DNA of 64,000 bases from Variovorax paradoxus (GCF_030815975.1 NZ_JAUSXL010000002.1:1488001-1552000), one strand, 5' to 3'; positions 1 to 9,142 are shown, counted from the first letter of the stretch. The notes: generated from the sequence alone by a model not told the origin. Made by a program: numbers and translations.

Positions 1-62
1 GCGGATTCTCGCGCGTTACATATCCACAGCTTTCATCCGGCCCCGGGAACCAGAGACAAACC

Positions 63-2033
63 ATGAACCGCCCCGCTTTTCCCGATCTTCACCGGCCATT
101 GCATCGATGGCTGCTCGGCCTCGCGCTGCTGTGCCTCGGCGCGGCCGCCAGCGCACAGCAGGACCCGCCCGGACGCGTGGCGCGCCTGAACCTGCAGCAG
201 GGCACGGTGAGCTTCGCGCCCGCCGGCGAAGACAGCTGGTACGACGCGCAGCCCAACCGCCCCCTCACCACCGGCGACCGGCTCTGGACCGACCGCAATG
301 CGCGCGCCGAAGTCCACATCGGCTCGGCCGCGCTGCGGATGGATGGGCAGACGCATGTCGAATTCTCCGAACTCGACGACGACACCGTGCGCCTCACCGC
401 GAACCAGGGCAACCTGCAGCTGCGCGTGCGCGACGACCTCTCGGGCCAGCGCGTCGAGGTGGACACCGGCAACCTTGCGGTGGTGATCGACGCGCCTGGT
501 GAATACCGCGTGGCGGCCGACCCTGCCGCCGGCACCACCTGGATCGCGGTGGCCTCGGGCCGCGTCACGCTGCATGGCGAGAACGGCGAATCGCAATCGC
601 TGGGCGCGCGGCAACAACTCACCGTGTCGGGCCGCAACCTCGCCGCGGTGGGCGGCGCGCCCGTCCAGAACGGCAGCTTCGACGCCTGGGTGGCCGAGCG
701 CAACCGCATCGAGGACCAGTCGATCTCCGCGCGCTACGTGTCGCGCGAGGTGGTCGGCTACCAGCAGCTCGACCTCTACGGCGACTGGCAGAGCGACCCG
801 ACCTACGGCGACGTCTGGTTCCCGCGCAGCGTGGACGCCGACTGGGCGCCTTACCGCGACGGCCAGTGGGTCAACATCGCACCCTGGGGCCTGACCTGGG
901 TCGATGCCGCACCCTGGGGCTTCGCGCCTTTCCACTATGGCCGCTGGGCACGCGTGGGACCGCGCTGGGCCTGGGTGCCGGGACGGCCGGCCGCACGGCC
1001 CGTGTATTCGCCCGCGCTGGTCGGCTTCGTAGGCGGCAGCGGTGCCAATGCCGCCTTGCAGATCGGCAACGGCCGCAACGGCGTGGGCTGGTTCCCGCTG
1101 GCCCCCGGCGAGGCCTGGCGGCCCGGCTATCGCGCAAGCCAGCGCTACCTCGACCAGGTGAACCGCATGGCGGTCTACCGGAACCGGCAGGCCGAGCTGC
1201 GCAACGACTTCTACGCCAACCAGCAGATGCCGGGCGCCGTCACCGTGCTGCCGGCCGACCGCTTCGGCCGCGGCCCCTTCGGCCGGCGCGACCTGGTGCG
1301 GCTGCCGGACGACCGCTTCGCGCGCGCGCCAGTGGCGCCGGCGCCGGGCGTCCCGATGCACAACTTCGGCGGCGGCTTCGGCCGGCCGGCCGCGGTGGCG
1401 CCGCCAACGCAGCTGATGGCGCGCGAGCAGCAGGAATTGCGCTACGAGCAGGCGCGGCGAACCCAGCAGATGCAGCAGGCGCAACAGGTCCAGTCGATGC
1501 AGCAACAGCAGCAGCAACAACAACAGCAAATGGAATGGCAGCGCCAGCAGGGTTTGCGCCAGCAGCGGGACTGGCAGCAGCGCGGTGGGCAGGACCAGTG
1601 GCAACAACGCCAGCAGCAGCAGCAGCAGGTGCAACAGCAACAGCAGATTCAGCAGCAACAGGCGCTGCGGCAACAGCAGGAGGCGCAGCAGCGTGCAGCC
1701 CAGGCGCAGGCCCAGGCCCAGGCACAAGCCCAGCAGCAGATGCAGCAGCAACAGCGCGCGGCGCAGCAGCAGGCACTGGCCCAGCAACAAATGCTGCGCC
1801 AGCAGCAGGAGATGCAGCAACGCGCCGCACAGGCACAGCAGCAGGCTCAGGCGCAACAACAGGCCCAGCAGAACGCGATGCGCCAAGCGCAGGAAGCGCA
1901 GGTGCGCGCGATCCAGCAGCAACGCGGCTTCGCGCCTGCGCCTGCTCCGTCACCGCAGCCACCCCAGGCTCAGCCGGCCCCGCGCGGCGGCGACGATCCG
2001 CGCAGGCTCTGGACCTCCCCGGACCAGCGCTGA
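63..2033 (+). CDS. Secreted FecR/DUF6600-type protein with glutamine-rich tail
   Basis: Exported protein of unknown exact role. Residues 1-32 look like a signal peptide (hydrophobic LLGLALLCLG, then AAASAQQ). Residues about 38-190 resemble a FecR-type beta-rich domain (RVARLNLQQGTVSFAP, then TGDRLWTDRNARAEVHIG). Residues about 260-310 hold the Trp/Gly-rich DUF6600-type block with two APWG repeats and WARVGPRWAWVPG. From about residue 453 to 619 the chain is almost entirely Gln with Ala, Arg and Met, a low-complexity and probably coiled tail whose length may vary between strains. The ATG at 63 has only a weak purine stretch upstream (gagac). No TonB or sigma-factor partner lies nearby, so a FecR signalling role is not implied. 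The long antisense frame over it is a composition shadow. Confidence 0.8.
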   Translation: MNRPAFPDLHRPLHRWLLGLALLCLGAAASAQQDPPGRVARLNLQQGTVSFAPAGEDSWYDAQPNRPLTTGDRLWTDRNARAEVHIGSAALRMDGQTHVEFSELDDDTVRLTANQGNLQLRVRDDLSGQRVEVDTGNLAVVIDAPGEYRVAADPAAGTTWIAVASGRVTLHGENGESQSLGARQQLTVSGRNLAAVGGAPVQNGSFDAWVAERNRIEDQSISARYVSREVVGYQQLDLYGDWQSDPTYGDVWFPRSVDADWAPYRDGQWVNIAPWGLTWVDAAPWGFAPFHYGRWARVGPRWAWVPGRPAARPVYSPALVGFVGGSGANAALQIGNGRNGVGWFPLAPGEAWRPGYRASQRYLDQVNRMAVYRNRQAELRNDFYANQQMPGAVTVLPADRFGRGPFGRRDLVRLPDDRFARAPVAPAPGVPMHNFGGGFGRPAAVAPPTQLMAREQQELRYEQARRTQQMQQAQQVQSMQQQQQQQQQQMEWQRQQGLRQQRDWQQRGGQDQWQQRQQQQQQVQQQQQIQQQQALRQQQEAQQRAAQAQAQAQAQAQQQMQQQQRAAQQQALAQQQMLRQQQEMQQRAAQAQQQAQAQQQAQQNAMRQAQEAQVRAIQQQRGFAPAPAPSPQPPQAQPAPRGGDDPRRLWTSPDQR

Positions 2034-2145
2034 ACCTTCATCATCAAGGCGCTGCGGCGCAGCAGCGCCATCGCACCGCGCAAGCCCCGCAGCCAGCGGC
2101 GCCCTTGGCCGGCGGCTACAGTCGCCGCCAAGGAGCGGCTTTCCC

Positions 2146-3504
2146 ATGCGCACATTCGACTTCGATCTTTTCGTCATCGGCGGCGGCAGCGGCGGTGTGC
2201 GCGCCGCGCGCATGGCGGCGCAGCAGGGCGCGCGCGTGGCACTGGCCGAGGCGGCCGATCTCGGCGGCACCTGTGTCAACGTGGGCTGCATTCCGAAGAA
2301 GCTCTACAGCTATGCGGCCGGCTATGCCGAGTCGTTCGAGGAAGCCGCGGGCTACGGCTGGAAGTTGCGGCAAGCGCCGCAATTCGACTGGGAGCACCTC
2401 AAGGAGCAGCGCGCGAGAGAGATCGCACGGCTCAACGGCGTGTATGCCTCGCTGTTGAAGAATTCCGGCGTCGTGCTGGTCAGCGGCTGGGCGCAGCTGC
2501 TCGACGGCCACACGGTCGAGGTCGACGGCAAGCGCCACACCGCGCGCCATCTGCTGGTGGCCACCGGCGGCACGCCCTATGTGCCAGAGATGCCGGGCCG
2601 CGAGCACGTCGTGACCTCCGACGCGATGTTCGACCTCGACCCGTTCCCCAAGCGCCTGCTGGTGGTCGGCGGCGGCTACATCGCCTGCGAGTTCGCATCG
2701 ATCTTCAATGGCCTGGGCGCCAGAGTGACGCAGCTGCATCGCCGCGCGCACCTGCTCACCGGCTTCGACGACGACGTGCGGCAGTTCCTCGCCAACGAGA
2801 TGGGCAAGGCGGGCGTCGAGGTGCGGCTCAACACCGAGGTCGCCACGGTCACGCGCGGGGCGCGCGGCCTCACGGTCACGCAGGTGCGCGGCCAGCAGAT
2901 CGAAGCCGACACGGTGCTCTTCGCGACCGGCCGCGTGCCCAACACCCAGGGGCTCGGCCTCGAAGCGGCGGGCGTGAAGCTCGACGAGCGCGGTGCCATC
3001 GCGGTCGATGCGCACTACCGCAGCTCGGTGCCGTCGGTCCACGCGGTGGGCGATGTGTCCACGCGCGTGCACCTCACCCCGGTGGCGCTGGCCGAGGCGA
3101 TGGTGGTGGTCGACGAACTCTTCGGCAAGGGCCGGCGCCGGCTCGACTACGAGTTCATTCCCACAGCCGTGTTCACGCATCCGAACATCGGCACCTGCGG
3201 CTACACCGAGCTCGACGCGCGCGCGAAGTTCGGCGACGTGGCGGTGTTTTCGAGCGAATTCAAGTCGCTGCGCCACACGCTGTCGGGCCGCAGCGAGCGC
3301 ACCTTCATGAAGCTGGTGGTCGAAAAGGCCAGCGACCGCGTGGTCGGCCTGCACATGGTGGGCGCCGATGCGGGCGAGGTGGTGCAGGGCTTTGCCGTGG
3401 CGATGCGCGCCGGCGCGACCAAGGCTCTGTTCGACAGCACCATCGGCATCCACCCCACTGCCGCCGAAGAGTTCGTCACCATGCGCGAGCCGATGCCAGG
3501 CTAG
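2146..3504 (+). CDS. gor: Glutathione-disulfide reductase
   Basis: FAD/NADPH enzyme reducing oxidised glutathione to GSH in the cytoplasm; 452 aa, the usual family length. Seen: FAD-binding GGGSGG near residues 12-17, redox-active CVNVGC with C43 and C48, NADPH-binding GGGYIACE with a following HRR typical of NADPH preference, and a C-terminal HPTAAEE in which H436 and E441 form the proton-relay pair. The ATG at 2146 was chosen because the domain starts right after it (RTFDFDLFVIGG); the frame is open further upstream only through the Gln-rich gene's shadow. Its stop shares the 4 bases CTAG (3501-3504) with the stop of the convergent reductase gene. Confidence 0.95.
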   Translation: MRTFDFDLFVIGGGSGGVRAARMAAQQGARVALAEAADLGGTCVNVGCIPKKLYSYAAGYAESFEEAAGYGWKLRQAPQFDWEHLKEQRAREIARLNGVYASLLKNSGVVLVSGWAQLLDGHTVEVDGKRHTARHLLVATGGTPYVPEMPGREHVVTSDAMFDLDPFPKRLLVVGGGYIACEFASIFNGLGARVTQLHRRAHLLTGFDDDVRQFLANEMGKAGVEVRLNTEVATVTRGARGLTVTQVRGQQIEADTVLFATGRVPNTQGLGLEAAGVKLDERGAIAVDAHYRSSVPSVHAVGDVSTRVHLTPVALAEAMVVVDELFGKGRRRLDYEFIPTAVFTHPNIGTCGYTELDARAKFGDVAVFSSEFKSLRHTLSGRSERTFMKLVVEKASDRVVGLHMVGADAGEVVQGFAVAMRAGATKALFDSTIGIHPTAAEEFVTMREPMPG

Positions 3505-4397
3505 CGCTGCTTGCCTTCGAGCAGCTTCACCATCACGAACAGCACGCGGTTGGCGGGTGTGGGCACGCCGAGCGCCTCGCCGCGGCGCACGACGAAGCCG
3601 TTGAGGTGGTCGATCTCGCTGGGCTTGCCGCGCGCGAGGTCCTGCGCGGTCGATGAATACTGCGACGGCATCGACTGCGCGATGCCGCGGATGGCCGCAT
3701 CGGTGTCGCCCGGAATCTCGACCCCGTCGGCCTTTGCCACCGCCAGGCATTCGGCGACCACGTCGCGGATCACTTCGGCCACGCCCGTGCCTTTCACGAG
3801 TTCGCCGTAGGGCAGCTGCGACACGGCCGACAGCGCGTTGTAGGCGCAGTTCAGCACCAGCTTGGCCCAGAGCGAGCCGCGCACGTTGTCGGAGATTTGC
3901 GTGGGCACGCCGGCGGCCATCAGCTGCTGCGCCACCTGTTCGCTGCTGCGCGAAGGCGCGATCACCAGCTCGCCGCGGCCGTGGTGCTTGACGTGGCCCG
4001 GACCGGCCATCTCGGTGGCCACGTAGACCACGGCCGCGGCCACGTCGCTCGATGGCAGCACCGAGCGCACGCGCTCGTCGTTGTCGACGCCGTTCTGCAG
4101 CGTGAGCACCAGCGCGCCAGGCGAGAGATGCGGCCGGATCTGCGCCGCGGCCGCTTCGGTGTCGATGGACTTCACGCAGAACAGCACGAGCTCCGCGCCC
4201 TGCACCGCGCTGGTTTCGGTGCTCGCACCGAGCCGCACCTGCTCGTCGAAAGCCTTCGTCTCCAGCCGCAGGCCGTGGGCACGCACGGCTTCCACATGCG
4301 AAGGCCGGCCGATCAGCACCACTTCGTGGCCGGCACGCGCCAGCATGGCGCCGTAGTAGCAGCCGACTGCGCCGGCGCCCATGACTGCGACTTTCAT
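3501..4397 (-). CDS. Ketopantoate reductase-like enzyme (PanE/ApbA family)
   Basis: 298 aa NADPH-dependent 2-hydroxyacid dehydrogenase of the PanE/ApbA family, likely 2-dehydropantoate 2-reductase (pantothenate synthesis) or a paralogue acting on a related 2-oxo acid. Seen: N-terminal Rossmann motif GAGAVGCYYG at residues 7-16, the family motif LQNGVDN near residue 100, and the C-terminal helical domain with SLWAKLVLNCAYNALSA, where the Lys is the expected catalytic residue. Paralogues are frequent in this clade and no other pan gene is nearby, so the substrate is not fixed by context. Convergent with gor; the two stops overlap in CTAG. Confidence 0.87.
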   Translation of the reverse strand: MKVAVMGAGAVGCYYGAMLARAGHEVVLIGRPSHVEAVRAHGLRLETKAFDEQVRLGASTETSAVQGAELVLFCVKSIDTEAAAAQIRPHLSPGALVLTLQNGVDNDERVRSVLPSSDVAAAVVYVATEMAGPGHVKHHGRGELVIAPSRSSEQVAQQLMAAGVPTQISDNVRGSLWAKLVLNCAYNALSAVSQLPYGELVKGTGVAEVIRDVVAECLAVAKADGVEIPGDTDAAIRGIAQSMPSQYSSTAQDLARGKPSEIDHLNGFVVRRGEALGVPTPANRVLFVMVKLLEGKQR

Positions 4398-4466
4398 CGA
4401 TTCACCTTTCGAGCTTGTTTTCGAGAGCCTCCGAGGTTAATCGGTCGGCCGCTGCAAAATCGCGAT

Positions 4467-5378
4467 GTGACCGATATCGACAAGGACTGGCTTTCTTCAA
4501 AATATGCACGCAGCTTTGCAGCCTTGGAGTTGGTTGTTGGCGGAGTGAACCGGACCTACCGGGTCCGCGAAGCAGCAAGCACTTTCTACCTGCGCCTCTA
4601 TCGAAGATCGGGAAGACCTCTGCCGCAGATCGCAGCTGAGATCTGCTTACTGACAGAATTCAAGGGCTGTGCAGACGTAGCGGTCGGCCGTCCTGTCGCT
4701 GCCAAGGATGGAGCCTACGTTCTAGAAGTCGCCTGGGGCGGCGAATCCCGCCTTGCTTGCCTTTTCGAGAGCGTCGAGGGCGATAATTTTGACCTCACTC
4801 GCGCTGGCATGGCGCAATTTGGCGCGGCGCTCGCGCGCCTGCATCTGGCCATGCCAACCATCATTGGCGGGGAAGTGCGCAGCCTCGATCCGGTTGCGAT
4901 CGTCCAGGATTCTCTACAGGCACTTCATCGCATTCGCCAAAGCAAAGATGTCGCGAGGGACATCGAGCATCACTACCTTGCAACTTTGCATCAGCCCGAA
5001 CTGCGCGCGCTGCCAAGCGGCTTGTGCCACGGCGACGCTTGGACCGGCAATGCTCGCGTTCACCGAGGTCGAGCCGGATTCTTCGACTTCGATGACTTCG
5101 GCCGTGGCCCCCTTGTGATCGATCTCGGAACAGCCGCCTGGCATCTCGCAGACGAGAGTGGTCCAGCCTCCGATGGCCTGATCACCGCATTGGTCGACGG
5201 ATACGAAAAGTTCCGCCCCTTGTCGGCGATCGAGAAAGACGCGCTCCCCCTCTTCATACAGTTTGCCGAAATTCGCTCACTGCTTTTTCTCGCGCGCTAT
5301 TGCGTGCTGACCGACGAGATGTGGGTATATACGTTTCAAAGGGCCGGTCGCATGTTCGGCAGGTTGCGAAACTTCTGA
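4467..5378 (+). CDS. Phosphotransferase of the APH/choline-kinase fold
   Basis: 303 aa small-molecule kinase-like protein. Brenner motif CHGDAWTGN lies near residue 188 (catalytic Asp and Asn), followed by FFDFDDFG with the metal-binding Asp; the N-lobe has GVNRTYRV and a Lys/Arg-rich strand (FYLRLYRR). The fold is shared by aminoglycoside, choline and homoserine-type kinases; the substrate cannot be read from sequence. A GTG at 4467 is taken as start (V-TDIDKDWL); the ATG overlapping it is followed at once by TGA, and no strong Shine-Dalgarno is visible. Base composition is visibly less GC-rich than its neighbours, with more A/T-ending codons, and an inverted repeat follows it, so recent acquisition is plausible. 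Confidence 0.75.
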   Translation: MTDIDKDWLSSKYARSFAALELVVGGVNRTYRVREAASTFYLRLYRRSGRPLPQIAAEICLLTEFKGCADVAVGRPVAAKDGAYVLEVAWGGESRLACLFESVEGDNFDLTRAGMAQFGAALARLHLAMPTIIGGEVRSLDPVAIVQDSLQALHRIRQSKDVARDIEHHYLATLHQPELRALPSGLCHGDAWTGNARVHRGRAGFFDFDDFGRGPLVIDLGTAAWHLADESGPASDGLITALVDGYEKFRPLSAIEKDALPLFIQFAEIRSLLFLARYCVLTDEMWVYTFQRAGRMFGRLRNF

Positions 5379-5754
5379 CTTTTACGACGAAATCATCGGT
5401 GGCCAGCTCCGCCTGGATCAGCCCGTCAGGGCCATGCAGATGCCTGAAGGGGACGCGGTCAGTTCAGGACGCGTGCACAGGCCACCGGGTACTCCCCTCC
5501 GCGAATGTCCCCCGGCTTCGCCTCCTCCTTGATTTCGCTGCGGGGAGCACCCGATGCCCTGTGCACCTGGACACGCTGCTGGTGTACGGCCGATCAACGA
5601 CCGCTCTGCATAACGATCACGTCGATGGGGTGCCTTGCGCAGCGAAATAAAGGAGGAGCCCGAAGGGCGGGGGACATTCGCTTCGCCGCGTACCCCGTCG
5701 GCGTGATCGCGCCCTGAACAAAACCAAAACGCGGCCGCATTGCACAATGCCGTC
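5379..5754. repeat. 376 bp gap holding an imperfect inverted repeat
   Basis: No convincing gene. Two arms, about 5484-5552 and 5628-5700, are imperfect reverse complements: the left has gcgaatgtcccccg ... tccttgatttcgctgcg, and the right, read on the minus strand, has gcgaatgtcccccg ... tcctttatttcgctgcg. The spacer is about 75 bp. The short frames crossing it (for example 5300-5650) have no family signal and follow the palindrome, so they are not called. It probably belongs to a dispersed intergenic repeat family, and could also act as a transcript-end structure for the phosphotransferase gene. Confidence 0.65.
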
Positions 5755-7272
5755 ATGCCCTACATGCCCACTTTCGTCGCTCCCGCCCGCTTCAACGACG
5801 CCGCCGCGGCGCTCGAACAGGTCAAGTCCATCTACCAGGGCGGCTTGGCGCATCTGCGCGAATCGATGCTGCGCTTCGTGGCCGGAGAGGCCATGCCGGG
5901 CCGGGTGCGGGCCTGCTACCCGTTCGTGCGGGTGCACACGCACACCGTGTCGCGCCACACGCCGCCGGCCAACGCGGGCCTGAGCTACGGCTTCGTCGCC
6001 GGCCCGGGCCGCTACGAGACGACGCTGACGCGGCCCGACCTGTTCTCGCGCTACTACCTCGACCAGTTCCGGCTGCTGCTGGAGAACCACCAGGTCGAGA
6101 TCGAGGTGGGCACCAGCACGCAGCCGATTCCGATCCACTTCTCCTTTGCCGAGAACGACCATATCGAGGGCACGATGAGCGAGGAGCGGCGCGCGCTGAT
6201 GCGCGACGTGTTCGACTTGCCCGACCTCGGCGTGATGGACGATGGCATTGCCAACGGCACCTACGAGGCGCTGGCGGGCGAGGCGCAGCCGCTGTCGCTC
6301 TTCACGGCCGCGCGCGTGGACTATTCGCTGCACCGGCTGCGGCACTACACCGGCACCGCGCCCGAGTGGTTCCAGAACTTCGTGCTGTTCACCAACTACC
6401 AGTTCTACATCGATGAGTTCGTGCGCCTGGGCCACGAGGCCATGGCCGACGAAAACAGCGAATACGTCGCCTTCATCGAGCCCGGCAACGTGATCACACG
6501 CCGGCGCGGACTGGCCGCGGGCGCCAGCACCAACTACGGCGGCCTGCTCGACGGCAGCCAGGGCACGGCGCCGCCGCGCCTGCCGCAGATGCCGGCCTAC
6601 CACCTGGTGCGCGAGGACTGCAGCGGCATCAGCATGGTGAACATCGGCGTCGGCCCTGCCAATGCCAAGACCATCACCGACCACATCGCCGTGCTGCGCC
6701 CGCACGCCTGGATGATGCTGGGCCACTGCGCGGGCCTGCGCAACGCGCAGCAGCTCGGCGACTACGTGCTGGCCCACGCCTACGTGCGTGAGGACCATGT
6801 GCTCGACGAGGAACTGCCGCTGTGGGTGCCGATTCCGGCGCTCTCGGAAATTCAGCTCGCGCTGGAAAAGGCGGTGGCCGACGTCACGCGCTACACCGGC
6901 CCCGACCTGAAGAAGATCATGCGCACCGGCACGGTGGCGAGCACCGACAACCGCAACTGGGAGCTCTTGCCGGGCAACCAGCCGCAACGCCGCTTCAGCC
7001 AGAGCCGGGCCGTGGCGCTGGACATGGAAAGCGCCACCATCGCGGCCAACGGCTTCCGCTTTCGCGTGCCCTATGGCACTTTGTTGTGCGTGAGCGACAA
7101 ACCGCTGCATGGCGAGATCAAGCTGCCGGGCATGGCCAACCACTTCTACCGCGAGCGCGTGGAGCAGCACCTGCGCATCGGCATGCGGGCCATCGACATC
7201 CTGCGCGAGCAGGGTTCGACCCGGCTGCACAGCCGCAAGCTGCGCAGCTTCGCGGAGGTCGCATTCCAGTAA
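5755..7272 (+). CDS. amn: AMP nucleosidase
   Basis: 505 aa enzyme hydrolysing AMP to adenine and ribose 5-phosphate, which controls the adenylate pool. The sequence fits the family end to end: N-terminal alpha/beta domain beginning MPYMPTFVAP, then a C-terminal nucleoside-phosphorylase-like domain with MVNIGVGPANAKT, the purine-pocket stretch LGHCAGLRN, and MESATIAANGFRFRVPYGTLLCVSD near the C-terminus. The upstream in-frame TTG at 5740 has no support; ATG 5755 starts the conserved N-terminus. Monocistronic: preceded by the inverted repeat and followed by a separate Bug protein gene. Confidence 0.93.
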   Translation: MPYMPTFVAPARFNDAAAALEQVKSIYQGGLAHLRESMLRFVAGEAMPGRVRACYPFVRVHTHTVSRHTPPANAGLSYGFVAGPGRYETTLTRPDLFSRYYLDQFRLLLENHQVEIEVGTSTQPIPIHFSFAENDHIEGTMSEERRALMRDVFDLPDLGVMDDGIANGTYEALAGEAQPLSLFTAARVDYSLHRLRHYTGTAPEWFQNFVLFTNYQFYIDEFVRLGHEAMADENSEYVAFIEPGNVITRRRGLAAGASTNYGGLLDGSQGTAPPRLPQMPAYHLVREDCSGISMVNIGVGPANAKTITDHIAVLRPHAWMMLGHCAGLRNAQQLGDYVLAHAYVREDHVLDEELPLWVPIPALSEIQLALEKAVADVTRYTGPDLKKIMRTGTVASTDNRNWELLPGNQPQRRFSQSRAVALDMESATIAANGFRFRVPYGTLLCVSDKPLHGEIKLPGMANHFYRERVEQHLRIGMRAIDILREQGSTRLHSRKLRSFAEVAFQ

Positions 7273-7370
7273 CAGTCGGCGCTTCCTAGGGTTTACACCT
7301 AGTTCAGGGCATAGGCGGGCGAGGCATTCGCGGAGATCATTTGCTTACCCCGTTCACAAATGGAAACAAA

Positions 7371-8381
7371 ATGTCTCGTTCGTTGCCCGCGAGCCTTTCT
7401 CGCCGCAATTTCAGTGCATGGATGGCGGGCGCGGCCGCCGTGGCCGGCGCCGGGCATGCCGCCCTGTGGCCCCGCTCGGCCAGTGCAGCCGAGCCGCAAC
7501 TCGTTTCCAGGCTGCGCATCGTCATTCCGGCCAACGAAGGCGGTGGCTGGGATCAGACCGGCCGCGCGCTCGGTGCGGCGCTGCTGGCCTCGGGTGCGGC
7601 CGGTGAGGTGGCCTACGAAAACATCGGCGGCAAGGGCGGCACCATCGGCCTGGCCAAGTACGTCGAAAAATACGATGCCGATCCCGACACGCTGCTCATG
7701 AGCGGCATGGTCATGGTCGGCGCGGTGGCGCTGCAGAAACCGGCCGTCACCATGGCCCAGGTGGCGCCGGTGGCGCGCCTCACGAGCGACTACGAAGTGG
7801 TGGCCGTGAAGGCCGATTCGCCCATCAAGACGCCGAAGGACCTGATCGCCCAGCTGCGCGCCGATGCGGCCAGGACCGTCATCGCGGGCGGCTCGGCCGG
7901 CGGCGTGGACCACATGTACGCCGGCATGCTGGCGCGCGTGGCCGGCAGCACCGCGGGCCTGGCCTACCAGCCGTATCCGGGGGGCGCGCAGGTGGTGGAA
8001 GCGCTTGCCACCGGCAAGGCGGTGGCGGGCATCTCGGGCTTCAGCGAATTCAGCGAGGCGCTGGCCAGCGGCAAGCTGCGCGCCATCGGCGTGTCGTCGA
8101 AGCGGCCGTTCCTGGGCATTCCGTCAGTGCGCGAGCAGGGCGTGGACGCCGACCTGGCCAACTGGCGCGGCGTGCTCACCGGCAAGAAGGTCACAGCGGA
8201 TCGCAAGGCCGTGCTGCTCGAAGCGGTGCACCGCGCCACCACGGCCGACGTCTGGCAAAAGACCATCAAGCGCAACAACTGGGATGCGTACTGGATGGCG
8301 GGCAAGGATTTCGAGAGCTTCCTCGAGCTGGACCTGGCGATGGCCGGGCCGATGATCTACCTGCTCAAGCTGAAGGCCTGA
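7371..8381 (+). CDS. Tripartite tricarboxylate transporter substrate-binding protein (Bug/TctC family)
   Basis: 336 aa periplasmic binding protein. Residues 1-42 carry a Tat-like leader (SRRNFSAWMAG, hydrophobic stretch, then RSASAAEPQ). The mature part follows the Bug pattern: RIVIPANEGGGWDQTGRALG, then GGKGGTIGLAKYVE, the ASGKLRAIGVSSKRP loop and the IPSVREQGVD motif. Bug proteins feed TctAB permeases or act as orphan sensors for carboxylates; no tctA/tctB is in the window, so this is an orphan of unknown ligand. The start at 7371 (MSRSLP) places the twin Arg correctly; an upstream in-frame start would add an unlikely extension. Confidence 0.88.
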   Translation: MSRSLPASLSRRNFSAWMAGAAAVAGAGHAALWPRSASAAEPQLVSRLRIVIPANEGGGWDQTGRALGAALLASGAAGEVAYENIGGKGGTIGLAKYVEKYDADPDTLLMSGMVMVGAVALQKPAVTMAQVAPVARLTSDYEVVAVKADSPIKTPKDLIAQLRADAARTVIAGGSAGGVDHMYAGMLARVAGSTAGLAYQPYPGGAQVVEALATGKAVAGISGFSEFSEALASGKLRAIGVSSKRPFLGIPSVREQGVDADLANWRGVLTGKKVTADRKAVLLEAVHRATTADVWQKTIKRNNWDAYWMAGKDFESFLELDLAMAGPMIYLLKLKA

Positions 8382-8390
8382 CGGCGCTCT

Positions 8391-9089
8391 TCAGCCGAAG
8401 AGCTCTGGCATTTCGCGCTGCGCCTTGGGCGTGAGCGCCAGCGCGCGGCCGTCGAGTTCCTGGCGCACCCAGCCGCGGCGCAGCGACAGCTGAAGCCACG
8501 CGGCGCCGAGCGCGCCGCCCAGGTGCGGGCGGCGCTCGCTCCAGTCGAGGCAGGCGCAGGCAAAGCGCCGGCGCGAGCGGCGCACCGCATCCACCTCGAC
8601 CCCCAGGCTCTCCAGCGCGATCGCGCCTTCTGGCGTGAGTTCATACGAGCCGCTCTGCAGCCCGCTGAGCCAGCCCTGCGCATGCAGCCGGTCGTGCAGC
8701 GCGACGCCGGCGGTGCCGGCCATGTGGTCGTAGCAGGTGCGCGCGGCGCGCAGGCGGCTCGGCGTGCTGGGCTTGAACTGCGCGGCGTGCGGCGCGCCGG
8801 CCACCACCATCAGGCTTTCGAGCGCGGCCGCCACGTTGTCGCCGGCCAGTCGGAAGTAGCGGTGCTTGCCCTGCACGAGCAGTTCGACCAGCCGCTCCTG
8901 CCTGAGGCGCGCGAGATGCGCGCTCGCGGTGGAGGCGGCCACCTCGGCCACGGTGGCCAGCTCGGTCGCGGTGCGCGCGTGGCCGTCCATCAGGCAGTTC
9001 AGCATGCGGGCGCGCGCGGGCTCGGCAATGGCGCCGGCGAGGCGGGCCAGCTGCACGTCGGCGTTGGAGGAAGAAGGGGTCGTGTCCAT
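8391..9089 (-). CDS. ArsR-family transcriptional regulator
   Basis: 232 aa winged-helix regulator. Residues about 12-85 hold the ArsR fold (ARLAGAIAEPARARMLNCLMDG, recognition helix region ASTASAHLARLRQERLVELL, wing QGKHRYFRLAG). The C-terminal half is longer than in minimal metal-sensing ArsR proteins and lacks a clear metal site, so a small organic ligand or protein partner is more likely. It is divergent from the P450 gene; the 83 bp between them contain an 8-8-8 inverted repeat (9119-9142) suited to dimer binding, which suggests the regulator controls itself and the P450. Confidence 0.87.
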   Translation of the reverse strand: MDTTPSSSNADVQLARLAGAIAEPARARMLNCLMDGHARTATELATVAEVAASTASAHLARLRQERLVELLVQGKHRYFRLAGDNVAAALESLMVVAGAPHAAQFKPSTPSRLRAARTCYDHMAGTAGVALHDRLHAQGWLSGLQSGSYELTPEGAIALESLGVEVDAVRRSRRRFACACLDWSERRPHLGGALGAAWLQLSLRRGWVRQELDGRALALTPKAQREMPELFG

Positions 9090-9118
9090 GCGCCGATCCT
9101 AAGACGCCGCCGCATCCC

Positions 9119-9142
9119 ACACTTCGTTCGCGGCCGAAGTGT
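9119..9142. promoter_or_regulatory. Inverted repeat in the ArsR/P450 divergent promoter
   Basis: ACACTTCG, 8 nt, CGAAGTGT: perfect 8 bp arms between divergent genes, 29 bp from the ArsR start and 30 bp from the P450 start. Position and symmetry fit an operator for the ArsR-family dimer; binding is inferred. Confidence 0.5.

Noticed and set aside
1423..1920. Possible tandem repeat or CRISPR-like array
   Set aside because: The CAG/CAA runs are in-frame Gln codons without regular repeat-spacer structure.
33..1922. 629-codon open frame antisense to the Gln-rich gene
   Set aside because: Leu-rich translation is the mirror of CAG/CAA-rich codons; no family signal, and the plus-strand frame has a signal peptide and known domains.
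5300..5756. Overlapping frames of 110-120 codons around the inverted repeat
   Set aside because: They read through the repeat arms; no motif, no initiation signal, and one overlaps the kinase gene end.
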